Source: Stichopus chloronotus (lineage: Eukaryota; Echinodermata; Holothuroidea; Aspidochirotida; Stichopodidae). Taken from it: 64,000 nt of DNA. The notes beneath the pieces were generated by a model. It was not told where the DNA came from. It saw only the letters and a program-made list of their open reading frames with translations, and did not search any database. Of this stretch, positions 22,401 to 33,899 are shown one piece after another (positions within the stretch are counted from its first letter, which is position 1; each line of letters starts with the position of its first letter). A program made the translations under genes and the position numbers. Location of the stretch: positions 2,231,217 through 2,295,216 of the forward strand of contig CM037833.1 in the NCBI GenBank assembly GCA_021234535.1, given 5' to 3'.

Positions 22401-23640
22401 TTATTACCAGATTGTTAGTGTTCATAATTTTCTGTGTCTTTTTTATATAATGATCGAGTATTTTGAAGTCGTTGGTGCTCTCTATTGTTAATAGTTCAGT
22501 CAATGTAGACTTCACATCACTTTTACATTGATCACGTTGAACAGAAATTAGTCCACTTTCATGGCCTTGTGTGAGTCCCTTTTAAAACATATTCAAAATT
22601 CCTGATAGGGGAAAGTTACAAAAATTTGAAAAAAGTGATATGCTAATTAGTGTTCGCCATAAGATGCTGCACTTAGACGATAACATAGTATCATGCATGA
22701 TTATAAGTCTGGAGACGAAAAACTTTTAACCATGTTAACCACGTTCCCATCTCTCTGACTACGATCTTAACTTGTGGCAGTGTATCACAAATAATATACA
22801 TATCTCGAGAAAAAACTGTCAAACCTTACAAAACAAATCAAAGGATTTTGAACAATTTTGTCTTAAATTGGGCTATTGCGTCAAAAGTGAGGGTTATACG
22901 CATGGTTTGAAGGTCTAACCAAACAATAATAACGATAAGATCGGAATGAAAAATTGTCGAATTTGTCATGTCGAATTGTCCACACTAAAAAGCCATATTT
23001 TGCAACCACAACGTCTTTATAGTGAGGTAACACATGTTACCGTCGGTCACTTTTATCACTTCATACTGAGGTGATCCACATAGTCAATTATGCATATCGT
23101 TCTCATGGGGTAGTTCAAGTGTGTCTGTCAAATGTTTTGGCAGGCTTTCTTGAGCTTTTATTGAATATTAAGTAACATGTCCCACTGTAAAACGTGTCTG
23201 TAGCATGGAAATGATCTACTCTATACTTCAAAACATCAAAATGCAAAGTTAAATCCATAATTTTCAATTTATGGTTCACGGGTTCGTATGTATTGTATTT
23301 CAGGTTAGTTGTTTTTAAGTTCTCGTTGTCTTGTTTTCTTGCATAGTAATTTGAACGTCACTGTCGGACTCAGAATGATTAAGAATGTTATCTTCCTTTT
23401 CATCGAGTAGGTGGTTCAAGTTACCGCTGTTTACGCAGGTAGGAAGTAGGAATTTAGACGATTGACACATAACACCTTGCATATTTGGAAAATAATTTCT
23501 TCCTTTTATTGTTACTTTAATTACTTTAATTTATTAACTGCCGCTTAAGGAAAAGTAAGCACTGACAGACAAACATTACCATTACGAGAGGTGATATGAA
23601 GAAGGGGCTGGGAAAAAAAAATGTTCTTCGTCAATTATTG
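19490..23640. other. Long non-coding stretch between the arrays and duplication copy 2
   Basis: AT-rich. A CA/CCA-rich stretch lies at about 20,270-20,350. The longest frames are on the minus strand (20,752-20,997, 21,019-21,354 and 21,782-22,024; 80-111 codons). They contain several Cys and Trp residues but no family I recognise and no convincing splice pairs. No transposon ends were seen. Confidence 0.5.
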
Positions 23641-24261
23641 ATGCATTATTGAATTGTGGCGTCATAAATTAATGTCAATATCTCAAAACATCGGAACAAA
23701 TACACCTCGGTGTATATCTTAAGAACGTTGTATTTCTTACTTCATTAAGTATAGATTTATCTCACAGAGTTTGAAATGTCCCATGTTTCAAGAGCAGTGA
23801 TGAATGGATTTATTGGTAATCTCTATATACATGAAAAAGCCGTTGCCACTTCTGCAAATGTAGCATGGTTGTCGTATGTGCGACTTGCCACTCAGACAGA
23901 ATGTTGTTCGATCCTCATGTCAGTGTAAGAGTGACGTTTTTTTAAACCATATACCATTTGATCGTCATTTTATTTTCGCTCCTTGACATGATTTACAGAA
24001 GTGTCGCTCCGTATATCTCAGTTTAAATAACCACTCTGTTTAAAGTTCTAACTACAAATCAGATGGAGTATAAGATGACTTTAAGTTGATGTTTTTAGAA
24101 GCAATGACATAACACATACAAACACCGAGACACAAGAATACCTCAGCATGTCTGTTTTGGATTATTTCATTAAAAATAGCCATGTCGTTGAATTGACCGA
24201 TTTTCCTCAAAGGGATGTGCCAGTTCCTAAATAGTGTCAGAGACATTTTTTTATATCTTGG

Positions 24262-24377
24262 AAATTACACCCGATTATTGCGCTGGGGACGGCTTTCTTG
24301 TTCCTGTTGGGAAGTCCATTATCTATTCAAGCGGATACAAGACTACTTGCAAGGAATACGGTTTTAGCCAGTGGTGA
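24262..24377 (+). CDS. Conserved cysteine-containing exon, copy 2
   Basis: The frame reads PDYCAGDGF, VPVGKSIIYS, GYKTTCKEYGFSQW, then TGA at 24,375-24,377. It matches copy 1 with mostly synonymous or conservative changes. The acceptor is a problem: the aligned place of copy 1's TTTTAG reads ATCTTGG here, without AG, and no AATAAA follows. This copy may use another acceptor, or may have lost splicing recently enough for the frame to look intact. The role is unknown; the Cys pattern suggests a secreted protein. Confidence 0.4.
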
Positions 24378-25304
24378 CGGTAGGACGCACTTGACCAGTT
24401 CAAATTGAGTGTACTCCTAAGCAAACTATTTGTACATTACACTGTAAACCACGTATTTTTCTTTCTTCTTTCTTCTGCTCATAACACCTTTCACACAATT
24501 CACAATGTAGTACATTTGCATGTGCACCAATGAGAAGTATACAAATAAGTTAAGTTCTCAATAACTTCAATCACACTTTCTTACGTTACAAAAAAAATTA
24601 TTTCAGCGTCCAACAACTGATGAGATATCTATATTATTTTCTTCTCCACATCACACTCCTTCAGGTAAATTTGAGCATTTGACAGTGACAAGAAGAGGAA
24701 AATATTGTAAAAGTCCAAAGAGACATAAAACGTGATCAACACGAGTCAACATGTGAAAACAGATACAGAATACAAACACACGAGATGGTAAAAATAAGGG
24801 TGATAATGATTCTTTGGTAAAGGTTGATGTAATGTCACCGGTGACAACTGACAATTATTTTTCCTGCTTTTCTTCTGTTGGAAACGGACGAATTGAGGAT
24901 GCTCTACACTCGTTAGATTCGACGTCGTTGGTGTCGGACGGTGGTTGTGGTATTGGTGTCGGTGAAGCAATTTGTCATGAACAACGACCAGATTCAATAT
25001 AACCAATAAAGTCACCATGTTTAACTTTCCTGTCTGCGTTTTTCTTTTTCTTAAATGTGTGAAGCATTAAACGAAATGATTCTATGAACTTTCATTTCGA
25101 GAGACCAGAATTAACTTATATGGGTTGCATGTATTTCCATGCAATGTCTTCATAATCCCATTAATCCGAGATTAGATTAATAAATATTACATTTGCACAT
25201 TACTTCTATGAAATCTTAAATATTACTGTATTGCTAAATAACAGTACTACTCCCGGAGTCAGACTACTTATGCAACCACAACAGTTAACGCTCGTTTTTT
25301 TTTT

Positions 25305-25400
25305 TCTGCTACACTCATCAACTTCAAGAGTCCCATAAGAAAGTTGTAGCATGCAACTCATGCTACTACAGTTTTCCGCTGCGGATTGGATACAGACTGA
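25305..25400 (-). CDS. Possible cysteine-rich exon, conserved island of copy 2
   Basis: On the minus strand, after a CAG at 25,403-25,401, the frame reads SVCIQSAAENCSS, SCMLQLSYGTL, DECSR without a stop. The same cysteines occur in copy 1, where a TAA interrupts. Part of the differences are third-position changes, so coding is possible but not shown. No clear donor. A conserved non-coding element is the alternative. Confidence 0.25.
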
Positions 25401-26299
25401 CTGCGTTACCATCTGGTGTAATATCTGCGTCTACTTTTGGGATAAAACTAGCCATGGGTCGAGATTTCCCAATGGTTCAAATACGTTGCAACAGACTGTA
25501 ATATTTTTCAGAATTGCAACCCTTTGAAGTTTAATCAACGTACACCGGGCAACTAAAGCAAGGGTAATTGTGGTTTTTCGGATACGGTCAAAACATACTT
25601 CAAATTTCTAAATGAGGATATTATTGTTAGACTTTACAAAGAGGTAGCAAAAATTCCACATGTTGAACATGGAGGGTAAACTAGAATCCATGCCATTCAC
25701 AGAATAAAAAAAAACTACATTAGCGGGGTACATGTCGCCTCCAAATTCAAGTTGACGTTGTAAGAAGTCCCATCTAGAATCGACTTCAGTCATGAATGAG
25801 AAGCAAGACATTTAGCCAACAGTTTACACTGTTGTAATGCCTATATTTAGTACTGTATAGCGTAACCTATTAATTTTATTCGTTAATCCTCAACAGCTAA
25901 GCGGAGTTACTGTTGTCGAATAGTCTGCTAACCTTTTCAGGACAAGCGTAAACGCAAAAAACGGACAGTTTACTACAGGCTTCCTTATTCCATTGCAGAT
26001 GTATAGCCATGCAGGCTCACACGTTTTATGTAGAAAAGAACTTTGTGTCTCCCCTTGCTAGTAACTCAAACATTGTATGTCACTGGTTTTAGTTTTTCTT
26101 AAATTCATACAAGCATTTCAAACTCCTTCGGCCATCAAGGCAGGTAACCAGACCCAACAAGAAACGCAAATTTGAGGATAAAATGAAGTGGCGTTATTCA
26201 CGTTTGGAAGTTGATTATTTACCTTCAGAAGTGTAATTCTTCATTGCTTTAGGTCTGTCTACACGCTAGTTTAAATGAAAACCGTTGTACAGCCATTCA

Positions 26300-29200
26300 A
26301 ATAGTTCTGATACTTTAAACACATTTTATGGCAAATATTTTTTCACCATTCCCTCGATTGTAAAGAGCATCTATGTGTGTGGAAAGAAACAAACTGAACT
26401 GAAACCGGCAAGTTAAAACTTGTGGTTATAAAGTTAAAATGCAGTGTCTTCTGGAAGATTTTTTGTTACGCGTATGGGAATATACGCACTCTGGTTATCA
26501 CTACAGCAACGTTCATAAAATTTTAACATCTTTTTTTCTTTTATCTGAACATTTATATTGCCATAGTTGGATACGAGGGGTAGGGGCTCGGTGGGGCAAT
26601 GTATGAGTCAGAGATCTGGAGAGGAAATACGTTGCCTGGGATGTCGATTGAAAAGAACGAAAGTAACGGAAACCGAAAATGTATTGAACGTAGCTATTTT
26701 TTTTTTTTTCATGTGCAACATGCTGTTTTGGATCAGGACTCCATGGAAACAACTTCCATTTTGGTATTTACTGAGGGTAGATATCCCAAGGCGAAGATAT
26801 CCTGAAGATATCCTGAAGGCGATTGAAGAGACTTTTTGGTTTGGATGAAACCTACGTAACCATGAGGCAGTGCTTGAGTGTTTATTTGCTTGTGCATGTT
26901 TGTTTTTAACGCCTACGTTGTAAATAAGACATCTCAAGAAGGAAAGCTTGGACAGATCTCATATTCAGGACAAGGGTGTATCATAATACGTACAAGAACC
27001 CTATTGTTTTTTGTGAAGGTCAAAGGTCATTTGGGATCAACAGGGGTCAAATTGTTAAAAACTTGTAAGCACAATATCTCAAGACAGAAGTTTGGAAAAT
27101 CTCATATTTTTGTATGTAGATGTGCCACATTAAGTACAAGATTTCTATTGAGTTGAGTGGAGACCAAAGGTCATTTAAGGTCAACCGCTGTCAAATTTTG
27201 AAAGTCTTGTAGACATGAAATCTAAAGAGGGGAAGCTTGGACAGATCTCTTAGCTAGGTGTATCATACTGAGTACAAGATCCCTAGCAACTTTGGCCACG
27301 CCATAGAGGAGATGGTGGACTCCAACTCCTACTTCTCAGAGAGGTATCGTTTTTAAGTTAACCGCAACTGCATTTAGCTACAGAGATCAATTAGGGGTAG
27401 GGATGGCACCCAGACTTCTTAATCTCCATCTACCTTCCGGTAAAGAAAATCAATTTCAACAGAAACACAAAACGGCTGTGCAATATAGGAGTTCAAAGAG
27501 CAAACAGTATGATTTTATTCACACCCTACGAAATCATATGTACCCTCGGAAAGACGCCACGTTTTTCGACATTCCACCACGTGCCTACCCATCTCCTTCG
27601 TTAGGACTTTCCTTAACTGCAACTAAGTTCATCTCCCCCTCTCCTCCCAACTTTCCATGAACCTTGCGCTCTACCAATACATATATTTAGTGTTGTTAGG
27701 GAGTGGATATGTTCAGTTCTTGCGACAGTTGTGTATTGCGAAGTTAATAGTTACATTATCTATTCTTCACTTCATAGTTCATCCGTGTGACAAGCCTGTA
27801 TATTGCCTGCAATAGAAAGTCTCTAAATTAGTCACTTCTCTGACACAACACGTCTGGGATGCCATAAAAACTTAAGCCAGCGGTGTAAATCATTGGTCTT
27901 GGTCTAACAAAGGAAACATCTAACACTGAATGAAAGTGATTTTCAAAGTGATATCTTGCAGGTGCACTGCAAGAAGTTGAGACCACGCGGGCTGGCAAAT
28001 GCGGGCGTGAAAAAAATATACTTCTTCTTCTTCATACTGTAGAAAACACTTTTCGTAGTGTCGTAGGAAATTTTTTAAATCTCCAAGTTTAAAATTTGAT
28101 GGATCATCACATGTTTGATCAGGAAGCTGTTACTAGAAGGAGATGTAGCACTTTGAAGTCATGTGTACAGCCGCCAAGGTCAAAGAGTAATGTCTTTTTC
28201 TGCTGTCCTTGACAAGATTAGAGGGTAAACACAATATGACATGTGTCGTCTGCTATGGCTACGTTTTAGAGCTAGGAGGATTCCCTGCTGCAACAACATT
28301 GCCTGTCGTCAAGAGAAAAATATTTGTTCTGTGTAGGTGTCGCTGGGTGTCGCGTATCACAATATACCATTTAGACTGTACGTCAAAACAGGAAAAAGAA
28401 TATTTTTTAAAGAAGCTCATTTGCATGGGCAAACGTCTTAAAGGAATGGGCTAAACGTACTCATACTTCAATTCAAATTGAAATATGAGTTGTATGCCAC
28501 CTGTTCTTTAAGTATTGACGGTACAAACATACACATCAAAGCATTGTTCTGAGCGAGCTTCTGTACTTTCTCCATCTAAGTAACACCTCCCTGATTGAAC
28601 AGTCGTTTTAAGTTTTTCGCTTTTACCCCTATTGGACTTCGGGAGGAAGCTTTGTTTGAAAACAAAAAATTCCCTACTTGTTTTTCAGTTTTGCACCAAT
28701 CTTGATGATACGTTCAATTTTTGCTAAAGAAATGTTATCTTGTCCCTTACTGCAATCATTTAAGGCATGAAAACAGCACTTTTTGAAACAAATTCTGGCG
28801 AAGTCTCCCTGGTCGGGAATATTTTGTGCATTCAGACCATACCAACACTAATTAGGTGATTTTTCGTGAAGGATATATATCATCCCAGTTTAGATACCAT
28901 AATAAAAGTTGAAAGAAGCGTGTATGGGGGGGGGGGGGGAGCACGTAAATATTCACTTTTCTAATACGTTGCACAATGGTAGACACCGTCATGTTGTTTG
29001 ATGTGCATGGTTTTCCCAATTATGTGACTCGGTTTAGCTCCTCTCCCCTCTGATGATTCATGAGACATGTTGGTTCGTTGTATTATAGTGTGGATATACT
29101 AATGGCAAATAATATTTTCTGTGAGCTGTTGTGATTCCTAGGAAAGATGCAGCAAATTTAATGTTGCCATCATTGATTAAGACCAATAATTTAAAGGCTC

Positions 29201-29800
29201 TTTTCACTTTTAGGGCATGAATACAACAATATTAAAGACACATAACTAAAGTTTTGCTTGTGTAAAATATGTATTTCTACTTGGAACTATGACGTAATTT
29301 GGTGGTACTAATTCCACTTCATGTCGTTCAATGGGTACAAGCAGTGAAAGTCATTGGTCTGTTTTTCCGCGAGTTTTTATGTGATTACGCATAAATGATT
29401 TTAATCATTTTGTTAAGTTCAACGTCAGACTAACTCATGTCTAATGAACTTTGCTTCGCAGGAATATTTTTCGTATATAATCATTGTGAACAATTTTACA
29501 CCACAAATGTGGAAGGATGCTGACGTTATCGATGTTCATCTGATAATCACGCTCCACACACGCCTTCAACTCAGGTAGCAAAACACATTGTTTACTATTG
29601 CTGGTGAGCAAATTATGAAAATCAGTAAGTTAAGCGTGGGTACGCCATGGCCACGTTGATAGTGTTGAGTACATGGTACAATTACACCACTGTATTACGG
29701 GTTTTCACATCAATAGGACAATTACCAACTATCGACGAGTTACTTATTGCGACAAATTGGCGTTGCATTTGACATTACTGATACCACGTTATTATCACTT
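26300..29800. other. Non-coding stretch, with a tandemly repeated 'AAGGTCAAAGGTCA' unit at 26,930-27,300
   Basis: Around 26,930, 27,070 and 27,210 the words ATCTCAAGA, GGACAGATCTCAT, AAGGTCA and GGTCAA recur at intervals of about 130-140 bp. The repeat includes a perfect AGGTCA-A-AGGTCA at 27,017-27,029. A G-tract lies at 28,927-28,939. Open frames at 27,403-27,660 and 28,209-28,454 show no motifs. I see no gene. Confidence 0.5.
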
Positions 29801-29829
29801 GTTCAAGAAGGTTCCTTCAACGTTCATCA

Positions 29830-30490
29830 TAACTCAATATTAACTGCTGCCGCTGACAAGAGTCGAATATGCCTGATACTTCCTGCCTGTTGTTAGGGCA
29901 ACAAAAGAGGAAGACTTGAACATACATTTTGAACTGATGCTAAACATTTTGTTCATTGGTCAATTGCACTTGACGAACAGAAGATTCAATTTCCAGCCAT
30001 TAGGGAGTTTGTAAAGTCCAAAATTTTCGATTAATCCATCTTCAGTTCCCCCCTCTCCCCCCCAAAAAAATATGAAACAATGGTTAGCGGTGACAACTTA
30101 AAGATATAACAGTTTTGTCATTTCATGTCCACATCTCCACCACATGATGGCAAATGTGTAAAAGTTCAGGAATTTTCTTGAGTTCAAGAAATCATGCATT
30201 CAGTTCCTCACTTTTGGAAGAAAAACTTAAAAGATCTGCCTCCATTTTCAGGAAGTCTTCCATTCAGTGAATAGCATAAGTCAACATTGGCTGCTGCTGC
30301 TGCTGACAGCAGTAGGAACGCCTGATAAACTAAAAGACAGAGCTTCATCATATATCTTGAATTAATGTTAAACACTTTCTTCATTTCTCCGATGCAAGTG
30401 CAAAATAGATCACTTTGAAGTTGCAGTTTTCAGCCATCTGGAAAATTTGTAAAATCAAACATTCATTCACCCCCCCCCCCCCTTCCCAGA
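29830..30490. repeat. Local tandem duplication, about 420-bp spacing
   Basis: 29,840-30,060 matches 30,265-30,490. Both have CTGCTGCCGCTGAC/CTGCTGCTGCTGAC, a GCCTGATA block, ATGCTAAACA/ATGTTAAACA, CAGCCAT(T/C), TTTGTAAA(G/A)TC, and both end in a C-tract. Substantially diverged, non-coding. Confidence 0.6.
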
Positions 30491-30504
30491 AAGAAAACAA
30501 TGAG

Positions 30505-30870
30505 TTTTAGTGTACTAATCGTTCAATTACATGATCTTTCACTTCACAAAGAATGCTACCAAATTTTACTCCCTGCACAACTATTGTGGGCACTTGTAAG
30601 CGACTTTAATCACTAACCAAGAACATGATTGTGAATGTACTCTCAACTTACTGTGAAACCAAAATTCCAGCTGTTTTCCTGAATTTCAGCGAACTTTGCT
30701 GCATCTGTAACAAACATGAACTGTAAAACTGTGGTGTGCTACGTGTTCAATTACATAGTCTTTCACTTCACAAAGAATGCTACCGAATTCTACCCTATGA
30801 ACAACTCCTGTAGAAACTTGAGTATAGCTTTTATTAGCAACCAAGAACATGATAGTAAATGACATTAGGA
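30505..30870. repeat. Local tandem duplication, about 230-bp spacing
   Basis: GTTCAATTACAT, then TCTTTCACTTCACAAAGAAT, then AACCAAGAACATGAT occur in this order at 30,512-30,630 and again at 30,747-30,855. Non-coding. Confidence 0.7.
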
Positions 30871-30984
30871 ATTAAAAATACACCTATTGTCAACTTCAAG
30901 ACCGCAGGCACATTATTTTGACCCCTGAGTTAGTCTTTCACACGTTGTCAACCCACAAAAACAAGTTAAAATGTCACACTATCT

Positions 30985-31230
30985 TCAATGTAAATAAAGA
31001 TCCAAGTTATAACATTAAGCTTTATATATTTCTACGATGTTTTTGTACTTTGTACTGTTAATACTTTTATCAGTCTTCTACATTTTTTTCTAAATACAAA
31101 CAAAACTTCAGAGATCACTCATTATCTTCAATGAAAAGTAAAGCCACATCTTGTACAGATTAAACTTCATATTTTTTACTACGTTGTCATACTTTGTACT
31201 GTTGATACTTTCAAAGCTCCTCGTACTACA
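30985..31230. repeat. Local tandem duplication, about 140-bp spacing
   Basis: CTTCAATG, TAAAG, and TACTTTGTACTGTT(A/G)ATACTTT recur in the same order at about 30,985-31,075 and 31,128-31,215. AT-rich, non-coding. Confidence 0.6.
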
Positions 31231-32002
31231 TGTGTAACAAGCATATGCAGCAGAGTGCATTACTACTTTTATCTACTTCAAGATAATTATATAAGGACAA
31301 ATATTTTTCTATGTCAATCAATTTCAAGAGAAATTTAACTCCATCATTACAATAAGGACTGCCACCTTTTACTGTTAAATGACTTAACAACTAGTAACAA
31401 TTACGTAAGCCAAAGTAACTTTTCAGTCAACATTATATTTTCTTGGTTAACTTGCCATTTTTATAAAACATTAAGTTGTCATTCACATTAAGTTGTCATT
31501 CACTTGTATCACTTTTCATCTGGGGATTCTCCTTTCTCAAAAGCTTTGAGTAGCTTTCTAGTGGGACTCCTGAAGTACATCTCCTACTTCATTATTTTGC
31601 TACATTTTCATGTTATAGTATATTTTTATGCCTTGCTAATATTCTAACAAAATTTTCTGAAATGAAAATGAAATGAAAAAACCTACGCTAACGTGCATGC
31701 TATGAAGTTGGTTTTGAGTGTTAAAAAATGTTTCCACTGATATATTGTACTTATTTTTCTGAGAGGATTCATCTTGTTTTTCGCATAAAGATGAACTCCC
31801 TTGCCAACGCAATCAAACAGTCAGTTGACATGTTGGTGTATTTACACACAGTGGCGGATCGTCCCAAAATTGGTTAATTGTACCTATATTTTATCGTAGA
31901 CATATCAGGGTTGGTCTTCTCGTCACTGCCAATTGGTGTACAAACTCGTGCACCATATATCGGATCCCTACAACCCACCTTTAGGTAAAACAAAAAATCC
32001 AT

Positions 32003-32884
32003 TTAGAACAAAATGGAAGTTAGATAGATCTTTCCCGATTTCAATGTGGCGACGATCAAGGTACCGACTCCATGAGCGGATTCATCTTCTTCGGATATGA
32101 AACTGATAGAATGAGCATCGTCGTCGGTCAACCAAGTCTTTATCAGTTGATGTACTTTATGACTGTACTTTGTTATACATTTTTTCTGGTATGGTGTGAA
32201 TGCCTCCCACAACACGTAACAGGCCCTGCGCTTGTCGGAGCACACACTGAGGGGCCTCCAATCTGCTCCGTTCAAAGTAGGTTTCCTCAAATAGTGAAGT
32301 GGACGACAGTCTTCCGGATGGTCAGAGTGGGTGACCGCACTCACGTTCTTGCCGAGGTAATCACAGATCATAAAATGATTCTTTGAGAAGGAGACATCGG
32401 ACCAGTGATTGAACCCTTTGGGTTGTTCCATGGAGTAACAACAATTTAAGCCGGCATCGAAAACGTAGTGGATGGAGCTATTGGAACAGACTACGAACTT
32501 TTTCCTACGGGTATCCCCGGTGACAGACCTAACGAGTCGTCCCCTCGGCCAATGGGAGATGTCTCCGATGAATCGCATGTGGTACGAACCGTTTTGGACA
32601 TCGTAAACACCGACTTCGTCTGGCCAACAGACGGTGAAGACTTTGGAACCGAATGGGAATGCCGCACAGTACCGGTCGGGGGAGGTATTTTTCTCTGTTT
32701 TGATTTTGTCCTGTCTTATCACTTTTTGCGTCCTTGAATCAATGACGGTGATGTGAGAATATCTATCTAATGCCCAGCCGGTCAGGACAATTTTGCCACC
32801 ATCAGCGTATGTGACATCGTTGATATACCAACCCCGTTTACTGATTTCATCAACGTTGATGACAATTTCCGACGCCGCGGCCAT
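32003..32884 (-). CDS. Beta-propeller-like protein, 293 residues, NHL/TRIM-type C-terminal region
   Basis: An intact single-exon frame starting MAAASEIVINVDEIS. It is built of repeating units of about 40-45 residues with the pattern W.INDVTY..GGKIVLTGW....ITVIDS and ..FTVCWPDEVGVYDV, as in the beta-propeller ends of TRIM/NHL-like proteins that are numerous in echinoderms. No RING, B-box or coiled coil is encoded in this exon, so it is a propeller-only protein or a diverged family member. No signal peptide or membrane segment is seen. The start is chosen because GTCATGG is a good initiation context and a splice acceptor lies 28 bp upstream. The molecular function is unknown; such domains usually bind protein or RNA. 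Confidence 0.7.
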   Translation of the reverse strand: MAAASEIVINVDEISKRGWYINDVTYADGGKIVLTGWALDRYSHITVIDSRTQKVIRQDKIKTEKNTSPDRYCAAFPFGSKVFTVCWPDEVGVYDVQNGSYHMRFIGDISHWPRGRLVRSVTGDTRRKKFVVCSNSSIHYVFDAGLNCCYSMEQPKGFNHWSDVSFSKNHFMICDYLGKNVSAVTHSDHPEDCRPLHYLRKPTLNGADWRPLSVCSDKRRACYVLWEAFTPYQKKCITKYSHKVHQLIKTWLTDDDAHSISFISEEDESAHGVGTLIVATLKSGKIYLTSILF

Positions 32885-32912
32885 GACTCAAATGACGCAT
32901 TCTTCGTAACAT
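32850..32912 (-). promoter_or_regulatory. Overlapping upstream ORF in the 5' leader of the propeller gene
   Basis: If the predicted splice is right, exon 2 begins with an ATG at 32,912. It opens a 20-codon frame ending at a TGA at 32,852-32,850, overlapping the main start at 32,884 in another frame. Such uORFs commonly reduce translation of the main frame. This is seen in sequence; its effect is inferred. Confidence 0.4.
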
Positions 32913-33706
32913 CTGAAAAAGAAATATCATAGTTTGTCATCACAATATGTAAAAAAATACATTTATAGTTAATTTAGTAAGCAGTCGATATTACTGAGTA
33001 ATTATAAAATGAAGTCACATAGTTTCCATTATCTTTTTGGGTTAAAATATAGAAATGCAATGCTACTTATAATCTTTGCACTCAAAAGATTGTTCAGCTA
33101 TCAGTAATTTGCAATCAATCAAGGTACTAATTGCGGAGGTGAATCTCTCCTTCACCAATCGGAAAAATTTTCGTCGCCATTTTTAACCTTTCGTAGAAGC
33201 TCTGTACTACTTAGTTAATTCATTTAAAGTTGTCCTTACATGGACTTGCCAAAATCATGACTGTACAGTCAACTCGTAATGTGCCGTTCCCCTTTCCAGC
33301 TTAGCAACTGCAAAAGTGATACTTATCGAAGCCGCTACTAAGCTGATGGAGGATGGGTTCATTAACCCACCTGTGATACCACAGGAGATGCATTTCCTCA
33401 TGATTTTGTCCAAAATATCTCTTAAGTACTCTTATGTGGGAATATGTTGGAGTACTCTAAAATTCAAACAGTTGAAAAACTTCTTGCAACTCCACACAGA
33501 TTGTGGGAGACAATGCACTGAAATAAGATTTTCTTTTCAAAATAACTTCCAAATTGTGCCTATGCGACATTGTTTCTACATTATAATATCCAAACTTCTA
33601 GTAACTTTACGCACTGGGAGAAAAGATGACAAAAAAAAATTACATTAAGGTTTTAATTTTGACTAAAGCAAAATCGCATCTTAAAAAAAAATGTTTCATA
33701 CTTACC
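32913..33706 (-). other. Intron and non-coding first exon end of the propeller gene
   Basis: The acceptor at 32,914-32,913 has a strong tract (TTTCTTTTTCAG). The donor GTCCG|GTAAGT puts the end of an upstream leader exon at 33,706. That exon extends toward about 33,770 and contains a TCAGTCT initiator-like word near 33,752; its start is not determined. A 110-codon open frame on the opposite strand (33,316-33,648) has no motifs. Confidence 0.55.
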
Positions 33707-33899
33707 GGACGTGTTATGACTACTAACTGACCCCGTCATGCGGCTCAGACTGAACGTCCTTGATTCAGCGTGCAGTGACGAGCTTCCAAGTACTTCCCTT
33801 CCAATGTGGAATCCCAGATTAAAATTTTAATTTGTTCCTAAGTAAGTATCGTATGTTGTCTCGCAGGGCAACTATGTGCGGGTAGAGATAGCGATAGCT

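Larger units (their letters stand above)
23640..26300. repeat. Copy 2 of the ancient segmental tandem duplication
   Basis: It aligns in the same order and orientation with 1-4,050 (see that entry). It is shorter, partly because it lacks the MITE at 1,307-1,601. Best-matching blocks are the cysteine exon (24,262-24,377) and the island at 25,305-25,400. Confidence 0.75.

Noticed and set aside
33316..33648. 110-codon ORF opposite the leader intron of the propeller gene
   Set aside because: Lies in a predicted intron on the other strand, with no motif and an A-rich end.
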